Position numbers and translations under genes: made by a program. Below the pieces are notes generated by a model, which worked only from the letters and a program-made list of their open reading frames with translations, made no database searches and was not told the DNA's origin. DNA of 26,695 nucleotides from Nanogingivalis sp963545035. Its GTDB lineage: Bacteria; Patescibacteriota; Saccharimonadia; Saccharimonadales; Saccharimonadaceae. The stretch is taken from contig CAUUHU010000005.1 of assembly GCA_963545035.1 (NCBI GenBank), forward strand, positions 1 to 26,695. Reading direction: 5' to 3'. Each line of letters starts with the position of its first letter. Positions within the stretch are counted from its first letter, which is position 1. Shown piece after piece: positions 7,523 to 15,205 of the stretch.

Positions 7523-8104
7523 TTATAAATCCTCCCACAAATCAGAGTTGTTTTCGATATCTTTTTCGTAGTTTAATGGTTGCAATTCGCCATCTTCATC
7601 GAGTCGGTAAAAAGCATCTTTTTTGTCACGGATATGATCGATGAAAAGAACACCATTTGTATGGTCAATTTCATGCTGAAGTACGCGCGCAAGAAAGTCT
7701 TCAGCTTTAATTCGAACTTCATTGCCGTGAATATCAAGCGCTTTAACACGAACTTTTGATGCGCGAGGAACTTTGCCGTAAATTCCTTTAATTGAAAGAC
7801 ATCCTTCAAAATCGACATCTGTTTTTCCTTCAAATTTTGTAATCTCAGGATTAATTAAAGCGGTGAATTCTTTATTATTTTTATCATCCAAATCACTTCG
7901 AACAATAATAATTTTATAAAGTTTGTTGATTTGTGGTGCAGCAATTGCGGCCGAAATTTCGTGCGGATGGGCATTTTCCCAGTCAAGGCTGGCATCAATC
8001 ATATCTTGCACAATTTGACGAACTTCATCTGTAATAATGTGAACGCGTTCGCATTTTTTGCGCAAATTTTGGTTAGGTAAGGTTATAATATCTTCTTTTT
8101 TCAT
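7523..8104 (-). CDS. def: Peptide deformylase
   Basis: A 193-aa metalloenzyme that removes the N-formyl group from nascent proteins. The three motifs are AAIAAPQ (52-58; the usual GIGLAAPQ glycines are replaced by Ala), EGCLS (100-104, metal ligand C102) and HEIDH (144-148, ligands H144 and H148, catalytic E145). The C-terminal tail beyond about residue 160 is acidic and longer than in minimal deformylases. First gene of def-fmt, opposing reactions of the formyl-methionine cycle; methionine aminopeptidase is encoded elsewhere in the window. No Shine-Dalgarno precedes the ATG; the -10 box ends 8 nt before it. Confidence 0.95.
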   Translation of the reverse strand: MKKEDIITLPNQNLRKKCERVHIITDEVRQIVQDMIDASLDWENAHPHEISAAIAAPQINKLYKIIIVRSDLDDKNNKEFTALINPEITKFEGKTDVDFEGCLSIKGIYGKVPRASKVRVKALDIHGNEVRIKAEDFLARVLQHEIDHTNGVLFIDHIRDKKDAFYRLDEDGELQPLNYEKDIENNSDLWEDL

Positions 8105-8112
8105 TATTTTTT

Positions 8113-8118
8113 ATTATA
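8113..8118 (-). promoter_or_regulatory. Extended -10 promoter of def-fmt (leaderless)
   Basis: On the minus strand TGG precedes TATAAT (8113-8118), and the def ATG begins 8 nt after the -10 box. There is no convincing -35 at the expected place (TAGCTT), consistent with an extended -10 promoter. The predicted leader is 0-2 nt. Confidence 0.6.
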
Positions 8119-8162
8119 CCATTTTTAGGGTAAAAAAGCTATAAAATCATTGATTTTTAGGT

Positions 8163-8190
8163 TTGAATATGGTAAAAATAAAACTATATA
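8163..8190 (+). promoter_or_regulatory. Possible promoter of the M16-like gene
   Basis: TTGAAT (8163-8168), 16-nt spacer and TATATA (8185-8190). The match is plausible but the region is very AT-rich and other registers are possible. Confidence 0.4.
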
Positions 8191-8256
8191 TTTGAAGTGG
8201 TAAATATTTCGAATGGGCTTATAGACTCGTTTTTATTTTAAAGAGAAAGGTTGATT

Positions 8257-9027
8257 TTGAACATATATAAATCTTATAAATATTGGGAAATTCTGCATTT
8301 ATATGAGCACATTATCGTGGATGAATTCTGGCGAAGAATGCATGAAGGGGGACGGGTCTACTTTGAAGACTATTCGGTATTAGGTTTCACTTGGCCTAAT
8401 GACGGGATTACTGAAATATCTTTAAAGTCGAAAAATGAGAATATATATTCGGAATTTGAAAAATTTATGGATCAAAACTTGCAGATTGAAGATTGGGAAA
8501 TTGAAAAATACGCCAATCAAATTTTTGCAGAAGAGCAATCTTGGCGATTTGATGATAATTTTGACTTGAGTAAAATTCGCAAAATGTTGAATGAAATTCA
8601 TGCTTCGAAATATTTTTTCGAAAAGCCAATTTTAAGATTTAAACCTCACGAAACGAGTGTATTTTCTTCGCAATATCTTTCGAAGCCGAGAAATCGGCGC
8701 GATATTTTGCGAATTTCGGTTAAATCTGAAAATGTTAAAACTCGAGATTTTTTGCTTGAAAATCTTTCGCGATTCATCGGTTTTAGCTTTGGTTTTTATC
8801 ACTTTAAAAATCGGGATTTTAAGAATTCTCGAACGGGATATTTTTCAATTGGAACTTATTCGCACCGCGATGTTTTACGTGATTTCAACGAGCGGATTTT
8901 GGATGAAATTTCAGATTTTTTGCGTGAAGATTTTTCGAAAGCAGTAAAGAGCGAATATTTTGAAAAGTCAAAAGTTATAATTCGTTTCAATCAGCGAAAA
9001 GAAACGCTAAATCTAGACATTTTCTAA
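8257..9027 (+). CDS. M16-like (insulinase-fold) half-size zinc peptidase, putative
   Basis: With the TTG at 8257 the protein is 256 aa and begins MNIYKSYKYWEILHLYEH. H14-L-Y-E17-H18 fits the inverted zinc motif HxxEH of family M16, and E93 (in FAEEQ) follows 74 residues after H18, the spacing known for the third zinc ligand of M16 (HxxEH-x74-76-E). The glutamate-rich helix around 82-94 also looks like that family's. Usual M16 proteins are 400-900 aa; this covers about one domain pair, so it may act as a dimer or be a degenerate relative. No signal peptide is seen. The TTG at 8251 is also in frame, but AAAGG (8246-8250) abuts it and stands 6 nt before 8257, so 8257 is preferred. Not recognised as a named protein; the call rests on motif and spacing. 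Confidence 0.5.
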   Translation: MNIYKSYKYWEILHLYEHIIVDEFWRRMHEGGRVYFEDYSVLGFTWPNDGITEISLKSKNENIYSEFEKFMDQNLQIEDWEIEKYANQIFAEEQSWRFDDNFDLSKIRKMLNEIHASKYFFEKPILRFKPHETSVFSSQYLSKPRNRRDILRISVKSENVKTRDFLLENLSRFIGFSFGFYHFKNRDFKNSRTGYFSIGTYSHRDVLRDFNERILDEISDFLREDFSKAVKSEYFEKSKVIIRFNQRKETLNLDIF

Positions 9028-9034
9028 AAAACTC

Positions 9035-9064
9035 TTGACAACATACATGTGTACACACTAAAAT
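9035..9064 (+). promoter_or_regulatory. Promoter with palindromic operator-like core
   Basis: TTGACA (9035-9040), 18-nt spacer, TAAAAT (9059-9064). The perfect 10-bp palindrome TGTGTACACA (9048-9057) sits inside the spacer, where a bound repressor would block RNA polymerase. Transcribes the 94-aa gene and perhaps the 118-aa gene. Confidence 0.65.
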
Positions 9065-9118
9065 TAGGAGCAGAAGTTTTGATTAGTGAATTTTTGATTG
9101 TTTTAATAGGAGGCAAAT

Positions 9119-9403
9119 ATGGATGAAATAACTACAAATATAGAAAAGGAGTTTGGCATAGAGTTAGGCCCTGTGATAGATAGGTATTTTGACAGAGATA
9201 TGCCCGACCAAAGTATATATTTTTTTGAAAAATATGCTTTAATCGTTACTGATTATTTCAGTGATGACGAAGTGGAATTATTCTTTCCTAAGGTTATTAA
9301 AAAACAGTTTGGGAAACAATTTATAAAATACTTAAAATCTACAGATGGGGAGATTTGTTTTTTATCTGATGAAGGATGGGTATTTGTAGCGGAGGTTGCG
9401 TAA
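9119..9403 (+). CDS. Small acidic hypothetical protein, 94 aa
   Basis: Not recognised. The protein is acidic (starts MDEITTNIEKEFG), without Cys motifs or a membrane segment, with alternating aromatic/hydrophobic stretches (IYFFEKYALIVTDYF) that suggest a small alpha/beta fold. The start is well supported by AGGAGG (9108-9113), 5 nt before the ATG. The last codons overlap the 5' arm of a hairpin that serves as terminator. It follows a promoter carrying a palindrome, so regulated expression is likely. With the next gene it forms a small accessory block between the M16-like gene and priA. Confidence 0.65.
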   Translation: MDEITTNIEKEFGIELGPVIDRYFDRDMPDQSIYFFEKYALIVTDYFSDDEVELFFPKVIKKQFGKQFIKYLKSTDGEICFLSDEGWVFVAEVA

Positions 9404-9426
9404 GCCTCCGTAAGCCTCCGTTTTTT
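9390..9426 (+). terminator. Terminator with duplicated 3' arm
   Basis: CGGAGG (9390-9395) can pair with CCTCCG at 9405-9410 or with the copy at 9415-9420; only the second is followed by T6 (9421-9426). The 10-bp unit GTAAGCCTCC is tandemly duplicated. Confidence 0.75.
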
Positions 9427-9440
9427 ATTAAAGGTTTATT

Positions 9441-9797
9441 ATGAAAAAGTGTTCAAAAATTCAAAAAATCCTACATGAGATTTCACCAAAAAATGACAGG
9501 GAAATGTTTTCGGCATTGATTTATCTTGCGTTGATATTTTTCGAAACGGATAATTATGAAGGTATAGAATATCTTGCGAAAGATTATTACGGCCAATTGG
9601 TTTTTAAAGGGCGAGGTTTTTCTAACCCTGATAGTAAATTTTCGCCAAGTGTGGTGGAGTTTGGTGAATTAACTGGCTTTATGCTTGAAGATATTGAAAA
9701 GATAAAATCTGGCAAAACAACGAAAGATAAAGTGAGGAAAGATAATTTAGATTATTTAAAGAATTACATTTTTAACACTTCAAAAAAAGATAATTAA
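9441..9797 (+). CDS. Hypothetical protein, 118 aa
   Basis: Not recognised. A 118-aa Lys-rich protein with a helical N-terminal half (MKKCSKIQKILHEISPKND, then a hydrophobic stretch ALIYLALIFFE at about 25-35 that is too short and interrupted to be a sure membrane helix). The C-terminus is strongly basic. AAAGG (9430-9434) precedes the ATG. It begins just after the terminator of the 94-aa gene, so it may rely on read-through. Its stop overlaps that of convergent priA by 4 nt, and no terminator is seen between them. Confidence 0.6.
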   Translation: MKKCSKIQKILHEISPKNDREMFSALIYLALIFFETDNYEGIEYLAKDYYGQLVFKGRGFSNPDSKFSPSVVEFGELTGFMLEDIEKIKSGKTTKDKVRKDNLDYLKNYIFNTSKKDN

Positions 9798-11758
9798 ATC
9801 AATCCTGGTGGATCCAAATCAACTCGCCATTGTGGCTTGCCTTGAAATTCGCGCGCAATCTCTAAAAGAGGTGCGCGTTTTTTGCTTTTAACTACAATCT
9901 GCCAACGATAAGTTTCGCCCACGCGTTCATAAAAAGCTGGCGTTGGACCAAAAAATTGTACATCTTTCGAAAATTTTTTGCGAATCTCGCGTGCTTCTTT
10001 TTGTGAATTTCGCACGGCTGAAATCTCGGTTTTATATACACAAGTTAATTTTAACAGATACACGAAAGGCGGATAATTTTGTTTTTGGCGATTTTTAATT
10101 TCGAAATTATAAAATCCGGTGTAATCTTGGTTTAAGCCGAATTGAATCGATGGAGCTTCAGGTTGATAAGTTTGAATAATCACATTTGATTCGTTAGAAT
10201 GTCGTCCAACGCGGCCAATTACTTGTGAAATTAACTGAAAATTTCGCTCGCTCGAAGTGAAATCAGGCAAAGCTAATCCCGCATCGGCCTGAACCACGCA
10301 GACGGTTTTTAAATTTGGTAAATCTAAACCTTTAGCAATAACTTGCGTTCCAATAATAATATCAATTTCACCGTTGCGAATTTCGTTATAAAGCTTTTCT
10401 ACGGTTTCATTTTTATCACTATCCGCATCAAAACGCGCAATTTTTTTCTGAGGAAAGAGCTTTCGAATTTCTTCTTCGATTGCTTTTGTGCCAATTCCTT
10501 TATGGATAATTTCTGCCTCACCGCAATCTGGGCAAGAAATTGGTGGGCGTTCTTTGTGTCCACAAATATGACAAGTTAGCAAGAATTTATCGGCGTGTAG
10601 AGTTAGCGGAACAAAACAATTTGGACAAAGTGCCATCCATCCGCAATTATGACAAAGTGTGATGCTGGCCGAACCGCGACGGTTGTGATAAATTAAAACT
10701 TGTTTATTTTCACTTAAAGTTTGCTCCATTTTGGCAAGCATTTTTTTTGAAAAAAAGCGGTGGTTTTTTGAATCTTTTTTCGTCAAATCAACCAGTTCAA
10801 TTTTTGCTGGTTGAGCTTCTTTTTTGGCGAGTTCGGTTAGTTTGATAATTTCGTTTCCACCATTTTTTTCAGATAATTCGGCTAAGAAATAATCTTCAAC
10901 TAACGGCGTTGCAGAACCAAAAATTGCTTTAAAATTAAAATTCGAAGCCAAAAAACTGCTTGCGCGTAAAGCAGAATATTTTGGTGTTTGGTCTTGCTTA
11001 AAACTCGGTTCGTGGCATTCATCAACCACAATTAGACCTAAGTTTTTTACGGGCGCAAAAAGGGCAGAGCGTGCGCCAATAATAACTTGCGGCTCTGGGT
11101 CGTTCAAAATTTTTAACCAAGTTTTGTGTCGTTCGGCTTCGGTTTGGTGTGAGTGAATAATTTTGATATTACTAAAATGCTTTTCGAAATTTAAAACCAG
11201 TTGCGAAGTTAGCGCAATTTCAGGAACTAAAATTATTGCGGATTTTTGGTTGGCTAAAACTTTTTCGGTTTGATTTATATAAATTGAAGTTTTTCCTGAT
11301 CCGGTGATTCCATGAAGAAGAACTGTTCCGGAGTGGATTTTATCGAGCTTATTGATTGCGTTTTGTTGCTGATTTGTGTATAAAAAATTTGCACAACTTT
11401 CTTTTTCATCTGTTAATTTGATTTTTTCTTTTTTTGAAGAACGGCGATTTTTGTCTAAACCTGCCGGTAGAATTCCGCTCAAAACTTGCGAAAGAGGTGT
11501 CGCATAATATTGGCTCATCCATTTTGAAAGCTCAATTAAATGTTTTGGAATTGGTGTTTTTTCGATTATTTTTAGAATCTCGCGAGTTTCGAAATCTGGT
11601 TTTTTAACTTCTTTAAAAACTACGCCGAACATATTTTTTTTGCCAACAGGAATTTGTACAATTTGGCCAATTTCAAGTTTTTCTTTTGAGGCATAAGTAA
11701 AAACTTCGCTATTAGCGCGAACAATTTTTAACGGTGCAACTTCAAAATAAAAATCCAT
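9794..11758 (-). CDS. priA: Primosomal protein N' (replication restart helicase PriA)
   Basis: A 654-aa superfamily 2 helicase that reloads the replisome at stalled forks. The N-terminal 3'-DNA-binding domain (1-100) is followed by Walker A GITGSGKT (150-157). The Walker B/DEAH box reads DECH (246-249) rather than the usual DEEH. Eight zinc-binding cysteines occur in the helicase insertion: C369, C372, C378, C381, C396, C399, C409 and C412. The helicase C-lobe carries GTQVIAKGLDLPNL and the IGRVGRHS region. The C-terminal domain ends in WRVDLDPPGLI, typical of the family. A -10-like TAAAAT (11767-11772) ends 8 nt before the ATG and there is no Shine-Dalgarno, so a leaderless message is possible. 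Divergent from the winged-helix/recJ unit. Confidence 0.96.
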   Translation of the reverse strand: MDFYFEVAPLKIVRANSEVFTYASKEKLEIGQIVQIPVGKKNMFGVVFKEVKKPDFETREILKIIEKTPIPKHLIELSKWMSQYYATPLSQVLSGILPAGLDKNRRSSKKEKIKLTDEKESCANFLYTNQQQNAINKLDKIHSGTVLLHGITGSGKTSIYINQTEKVLANQKSAIILVPEIALTSQLVLNFEKHFSNIKIIHSHQTEAERHKTWLKILNDPEPQVIIGARSALFAPVKNLGLIVVDECHEPSFKQDQTPKYSALRASSFLASNFNFKAIFGSATPLVEDYFLAELSEKNGGNEIIKLTELAKKEAQPAKIELVDLTKKDSKNHRFFSKKMLAKMEQTLSENKQVLIYHNRRGSASITLCHNCGWMALCPNCFVPLTLHADKFLLTCHICGHKERPPISCPDCGEAEIIHKGIGTKAIEEEIRKLFPQKKIARFDADSDKNETVEKLYNEIRNGEIDIIIGTQVIAKGLDLPNLKTVCVVQADAGLALPDFTSSERNFQLISQVIGRVGRHSNESNVIIQTYQPEAPSIQFGLNQDYTGFYNFEIKNRQKQNYPPFVYLLKLTCVYKTEISAVRNSQKEAREIRKKFSKDVQFFGPTPAFYERVGETYRWQIVVKSKKRAPLLEIAREFQGKPQWRVDLDPPGLI

Positions 11759-11806
11759 GTATCTTTATTTTACATCAAAAGGTTTAAAAAATAAAATAAA
11801 TATAGC

Positions 11807-11835
11807 TTGCGAAAAAAGCTAAAATTTTGTAAAAT
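11807..11835 (+). promoter_or_regulatory. Promoter of the winged-helix-recJ-glycosyltransferase operon
   Basis: TTGCGA (11807-11812), 17-nt spacer, TAAAAT (11830-11835); leader of about 16 nt with Shine-Dalgarno AGGTGAGG (11848-11855). Confidence 0.6.
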
Positions 11836-11857
11836 AGAAATACGAAAAGGTGAGGAT

Positions 11858-12178
11858 ATGGTAGATTTAGATATTTTTATTACATCACGAGTTAAGCGAA
11901 AAATTGTCGTATTTTTTGTTACGTATCCAGTTATTAAAATGCACTCTCGTGGCCTCGCTAAACTTTTAAAAGAAGATCCAGGAAACATTCAGCGCGAACT
12001 TGCCAAGCTTGAAAAAGCCGGATTTTTATTTAGGGAAAAGAAGAAAAATACCTATACTTATTTTGCAAATACGAATTTTTTGTTTTTTTCGGAATTGCAA
12101 TCTATTGTAGTGAAAGTTCGTGAGCAAAACAGCGTTGCGCGTTCAAACAATTATATCGAGAGGTCTGTTAAAAGATAG
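11858..12178 (+). CDS. Winged-helix DNA-binding protein
   Basis: The 106-aa protein starts at the ATG at 11858, right after AGGTGAGG; an in-frame ATG at 11807 lies in the promoter and is rejected. Residues 5-75 look like a winged helix: SRVKRKIVVFFVTYP (helix 1), then a recognition region HSRGLAKLLKEDPGNIQREL with a KLEKAGFLF turn, then a basic wing KKKNTYTYF. The pattern SRVKRKI...L...P resembles ArsR-like or nucleotidyltransferase-associated HTH proteins. No metal-site cysteines are visible. It leads the recJ operon (9-nt gap), so it may regulate it, but no target site is evident. Confidence 0.7.
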   Translation: MVDLDIFITSRVKRKIVVFFVTYPVIKMHSRGLAKLLKEDPGNIQRELAKLEKAGFLFREKKKNTYTYFANTNFLFFSELQSIVVKVREQNSVARSNNYIERSVKR

Positions 12179-12187
12179 AGTTCGCGA

Positions 12188-13822
12188 ATGACGGTTGAAC
12201 AAATTTTTGAGCAAATTTTAAAGAATCGTGGAATTTCGAAAGAGAATCGTGAAGCTTTTCTGAATCCGAATTATGATAACCAGCACGATCCTTTTTTGTT
12301 GCCCGATATGAAAAAAGCGGTTAAACGACTACTTATTGCGCACAAAAAACAAGAAAAAATTACAGTTTATGGTGATTATGATGTTGATGGCGTTTCGGCT
12401 TCAACGGTGATTTTAACGGCTTTCGAAAAATTCGGTTTTAAGAATGTGGATTACTTTTTACCTGATCGTTTTAAAGACGGCTACGGAATGAATGAGCGTG
12501 GTGTGAGAGTTCTTGCGGATCGGGGAACAAACTTAATTTTAACGGTTGACTGCGGAAGTTTAAATCACGCCGAAATTGATTTCGCAAAAGGTTTTGGGAT
12601 TGATACAATCGTAACCGATCACCACAACATTGCCGAAGTTCAACCAAATGCGGTTGCTGTCGTGAACCCGCGCAGGAAAGAAAACAAATATCCACAGGCT
12701 GAAAATTTTGCCGGCGTTGGGGTAGCGTTTAAGTTGGTTCAAGCGCTTCAAACCAAACTCGAGGGCTTTCCTGCTGGTCAAGAAAAATGGCTACTTGATA
12801 TGGTGGCACTCGGCACTGTTTGCGACATTATGAAACAAACCATCGAAAATCGCCAAAACACTTTTTGGGGGCTAAAAGTTCTTTCGAAAACACGCCGAGC
12901 TGGTTTGAAATCAATGCTTGCGTTAGCGGGTGTGAAAGAGCCGAAAAGCTCAACACTTGGCTTTATTGTTGGCCCACGAATTAATTCGGCTGGTCGGCTT
13001 GAAACTGCCGAAAAGGCACTAGATTTAATGCTTGAAAAAGATTCTTTTGTTGCTTTCGAAAAAGCCAAAAATCTCGATGATTTAAATAAAAAACGCCGTA
13101 AAATTCAACATGAAGCGCTCGAGATTGCAATTCAAAAAGCCGAAGATTTTAAAGATGATAAAGTTTTAGTTGTGGCTGATGAAAGTTTTAACGATGGGAT
13201 TATTGGAATTGTGGCGAGCGGTTTGCTAGAACGTTTTAAAAAACCCGTTTTTGTAATTTCAATTGAGGGCGATACAGCAAAGGGTTCGGCGCGTAGTTTT
13301 GGTGATTTTTCCGCGAGTCAAGCAGTGCAAAATGCAAGCAAAATTATTATCAAAGGCGGTGGCCATGACGCAGCCGCGGGCGTAACTTTGCCCACTTCAA
13401 AAATTGATGATTTTCGAAAAAGTGTGAATGATTTTTATGATTCGTTAAAATTAAAAAATCAGCTTGAAAAACTTTTGCCAAAAGTGGATATTCAGCTTGA
13501 AGATTTTTCGCCAATTTCACTAGATCTTTTTGAGAAAATTTCACTTCTTGAGCCTTTCGGAAACGGCAACGAAGAACCAACTTTCGAAATTAAGAACGCT
13601 TATGTGGTCGCGCGTCAAGAAATGGGTGATAAAAACCAGCATTTAAAATTAACTTTAAGTGATGGCGAGCGTGAATTTAAAATGCTAAAATTTAACGCGC
13701 CAAAAGAGTTTTTTGCTGAAATAGATGAAGGGGTTGATGTGATTTTTTCGCTCGGCTTAAATGAATGGCAAGGTCAAAAAAATGTTGAGGGTCAAATTTT
13801 GCATTTGAAGAGGAGGAAATAA
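12188..13822 (+). CDS. recJ: Single-stranded-DNA-specific exonuclease RecJ
   Basis: A 544-aa DHH-family 5'-3' exonuclease used in recombination and mismatch repair. Motif I is GDYDVDG (62-68), the DHH motif is TDHHN (143-147), and a further metal-site aspartate lies in TVDCGS (119-124). The DHHA1 substrate-binding motif is GGGHDAAAG (390-398). The OB-fold C-terminal domain (about 455-544) is present, so the protein is essentially full length (E. coli 577 aa). The Shine-Dalgarno is weak (GATAGAG), fitting coupling to the preceding gene, whose stop is 9 nt away. The stop overlaps the next start by one base (TAATG). Confidence 0.96.
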   Translation: MTVEQIFEQILKNRGISKENREAFLNPNYDNQHDPFLLPDMKKAVKRLLIAHKKQEKITVYGDYDVDGVSASTVILTAFEKFGFKNVDYFLPDRFKDGYGMNERGVRVLADRGTNLILTVDCGSLNHAEIDFAKGFGIDTIVTDHHNIAEVQPNAVAVVNPRRKENKYPQAENFAGVGVAFKLVQALQTKLEGFPAGQEKWLLDMVALGTVCDIMKQTIENRQNTFWGLKVLSKTRRAGLKSMLALAGVKEPKSSTLGFIVGPRINSAGRLETAEKALDLMLEKDSFVAFEKAKNLDDLNKKRRKIQHEALEIAIQKAEDFKDDKVLVVADESFNDGIIGIVASGLLERFKKPVFVISIEGDTAKGSARSFGDFSASQAVQNASKIIIKGGGHDAAAGVTLPTSKIDDFRKSVNDFYDSLKLKNQLEKLLPKVDIQLEDFSPISLDLFEKISLLEPFGNGNEEPTFEIKNAYVVARQEMGDKNQHLKLTLSDGEREFKMLKFNAPKEFFAEIDEGVDVIFSLGLNEWQGQKNVEGQILHLKRRK

Positions 13823-14817
13823 TGAAAGTTTTATTATTTAGAGATGATGAAAAAATATTCGCAAAAAGCGGTGTTGGCCGTGCGATGAAACACCAAGAAA
13901 TCGCATTAAAACTGGCTGGTGTAGATTTTACTACTGATTCATCTGATGATTTTGATATAATTCATTTGAACACAATTAATCCGAAATCTTATTTATTGGC
14001 AAAAAAGGCTCGCAAGAATGGTAAAAAAGTGGTCTTTCATGCGCATTCCACTGAAGAGGATTTTCGAAATTCATTTGCGCTTTCGAATCTTGCGGCGCCA
14101 GCTTTTAAAAAGTGGCTTGTAAAGTGTTATAACACTGCTGACGTGATTCTAACACCAACCGAATATTCACGCGATTTGCTTTTGAAATACAATTTGAAAG
14201 CGCCAATTATTCCAATTTCGAACGGAATAGACCTTTCACAATTTTCAAAAAATCCAGAGAAAGTTAAAGCTTTTCGAGAATATTTTAAACTTAAAAAAGG
14301 CGAAAGAGTTGTGATTTCGGTTGGTCATTATTTTGAGCGAAAAGGCTTGCCGGATTTTATGGCGGTGGCTCGTGATTTTCCAGAGGTGAAATTTATTTGG
14401 TTCGGTCATACGCCAGCTGCTGCGCTGACTGAGCATGTTAAAAAAGCGATTCGAAAAAAGCCTGAAAACGTAATTTTGCCAGGTTATATTTCGGGGGAAA
14501 TTATTCAGGGTGCGTTTGCGAGTGCGGATATGTTCTTTTTCCCAAGTTATGAAGAAACCGAGGGGATTGTTGTTCTTGAGGCTTTGGCGGCGAAATGTCA
14601 GGTGTTGGTTCGAAATATTGGCGTGTATGATTCTTGGCTTTCGAAAAATGAAAATTGTTTTATGGGTGAAAATAACGAAGAATTTACAGAGGCGATTGAA
14701 AAATATTTGAGTGGTGAAATTAATTCAACTATCGAAAAAGGCTACGAGGTTGCAAAAAGCAAAAGTCTCGAGAAAATTGGCGCGCAACTCAAAAAAATCT
14801 ATGAAGATTTGATGTAG
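13822..14817 (+). CDS. GT4-type glycosyltransferase
   Basis: A 331-aa GT-B fold glycosyltransferase of the GT4 group. The N-lobe has a nucleotide-sugar-enzyme-like start and FHAHSTEED (72-80). The C-lobe begins at ISVGHYFERKGLPDF (165-179). The retaining-enzyme EX7E motif is E245 to E253 within PSYEETEGIVVLEAL. Closest in style to lipid glucosyltransferases such as diacylglycerol or polyprenol glucosyltransferases, which decorate membrane lipids in Gram-positive and CPR bacteria; the acceptor cannot be assigned. No membrane segment. Starts inside the recJ stop (TAATG) after GAGGAGG, so translation is coupled. A terminator follows. Confidence 0.85.
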   Translation: MKVLLFRDDEKIFAKSGVGRAMKHQEIALKLAGVDFTTDSSDDFDIIHLNTINPKSYLLAKKARKNGKKVVFHAHSTEEDFRNSFALSNLAAPAFKKWLVKCYNTADVILTPTEYSRDLLLKYNLKAPIIPISNGIDLSQFSKNPEKVKAFREYFKLKKGERVVISVGHYFERKGLPDFMAVARDFPEVKFIWFGHTPAAALTEHVKKAIRKKPENVILPGYISGEIIQGAFASADMFFFPSYEETEGIVVLEALAAKCQVLVRNIGVYDSWLSKNENCFMGENNEEFTEAIEKYLSGEINSTIEKGYEVAKSKSLEKIGAQLKKIYEDLM

Positions 14818-14859
14818 GATTTTATAAAAAACAATAAGATAGATAGTTCTATTTTTTCT

Positions 14860-14890
14860 AAAATCGCTCAAAATGGGGCGATTTTATTTT
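14860..14890 (+). terminator. Rho-independent terminator
   Basis: AAAATCGCTC (14860-14869) pairs with GGGCGATTTT (14876-14885), followed by ATTTT. Ends the recJ-glycosyltransferase transcript. Confidence 0.85.
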
Positions 14891-14894
14891 CTTC

Positions 14895-14923
14895 TTGCTT
14901 TTTTAAAAAAACTTTGGTAAAAT
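14895..14923 (+). promoter_or_regulatory. rpsU promoter, extended -10, very short leader
   Basis: TTGCTT (14895-14900), 17-nt spacer, TAAAAT (14918-14923), preceded by TGG. The rpsU ATG is 10 nt after the -10, giving a leader of about 4 nt with no Shine-Dalgarno. Confidence 0.7.
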
Positions 14924-14933
14924 AGTAATCAGT

Positions 14934-15152
14934 ATGAGTATTAGTGTAACAAGGAAAGACCAGAAAGAAGCTAACGAAAATATCATTCGTCGCTTTAATC
15001 GAAAAGTTCTACAAAGTGGAGTTTTGAGTGAAGCTAAAGCGTCAATGCGATTTTCAAAGCCTCTAAGCAAGGTTGAACGACGCAAAAAAGCAATCGTTCG
15101 AAATCAACGCCGTGCTGAAAAAGCACAAAAAATGCGACTTGGTATTCGCTAA
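14934..15152 (+). CDS. rpsU: 30S ribosomal protein S21
   Basis: A 72-aa, strongly basic protein. IIRRFNRKVLQSGVLSE (17-33) and the Arg/Lys-rich helix from 48 on (KVERRKKAIVRNQRRA) are typical of bS21. In E. coli, bS21 sits near the 16S rRNA 3' end and helps the anti-Shine-Dalgarno reach mRNA. Its own message here seems to have no Shine-Dalgarno and an almost absent leader. yqeY follows, as in many bacteria, but a terminator-like hairpin lies between them. Confidence 0.92.
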   Translation: MSISVTRKDQKEANENIIRRFNRKVLQSGVLSEAKASMRFSKPLSKVERRKKAIVRNQRRAEKAQKMRLGIR

Positions 15153-15161
15153 AAAACAGAT

Positions 15162-15193
15162 AAATTCCAGTCGAGAGGCTGGATTTTATTTTT
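15162..15193 (+). terminator. Terminator or attenuator between rpsU and yqeY
   Basis: AAATTCCAG (15162-15170) pairs with CTGGATTTT (15179-15187) with one T-T mismatch, followed by ATTTTTT. The yqeY Shine-Dalgarno begins right after, so partial read-through is likely. Confidence 0.65.
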
Positions 15194-15205
15194 TAAAGGA
15201 GGAAA

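Noticed and set aside
11807..11857. N-terminal extension of the winged-helix protein
   Set aside because: It would cover the promoter -35/-10 and the Shine-Dalgarno AGGTGAGG that directly precedes the ATG at 11858.
12471..13068. Minus-strand open frames inside recJ
   Set aside because: They are shadows of recJ, whose motifs are continuous on the plus strand; no promoter or Shine-Dalgarno supports them.
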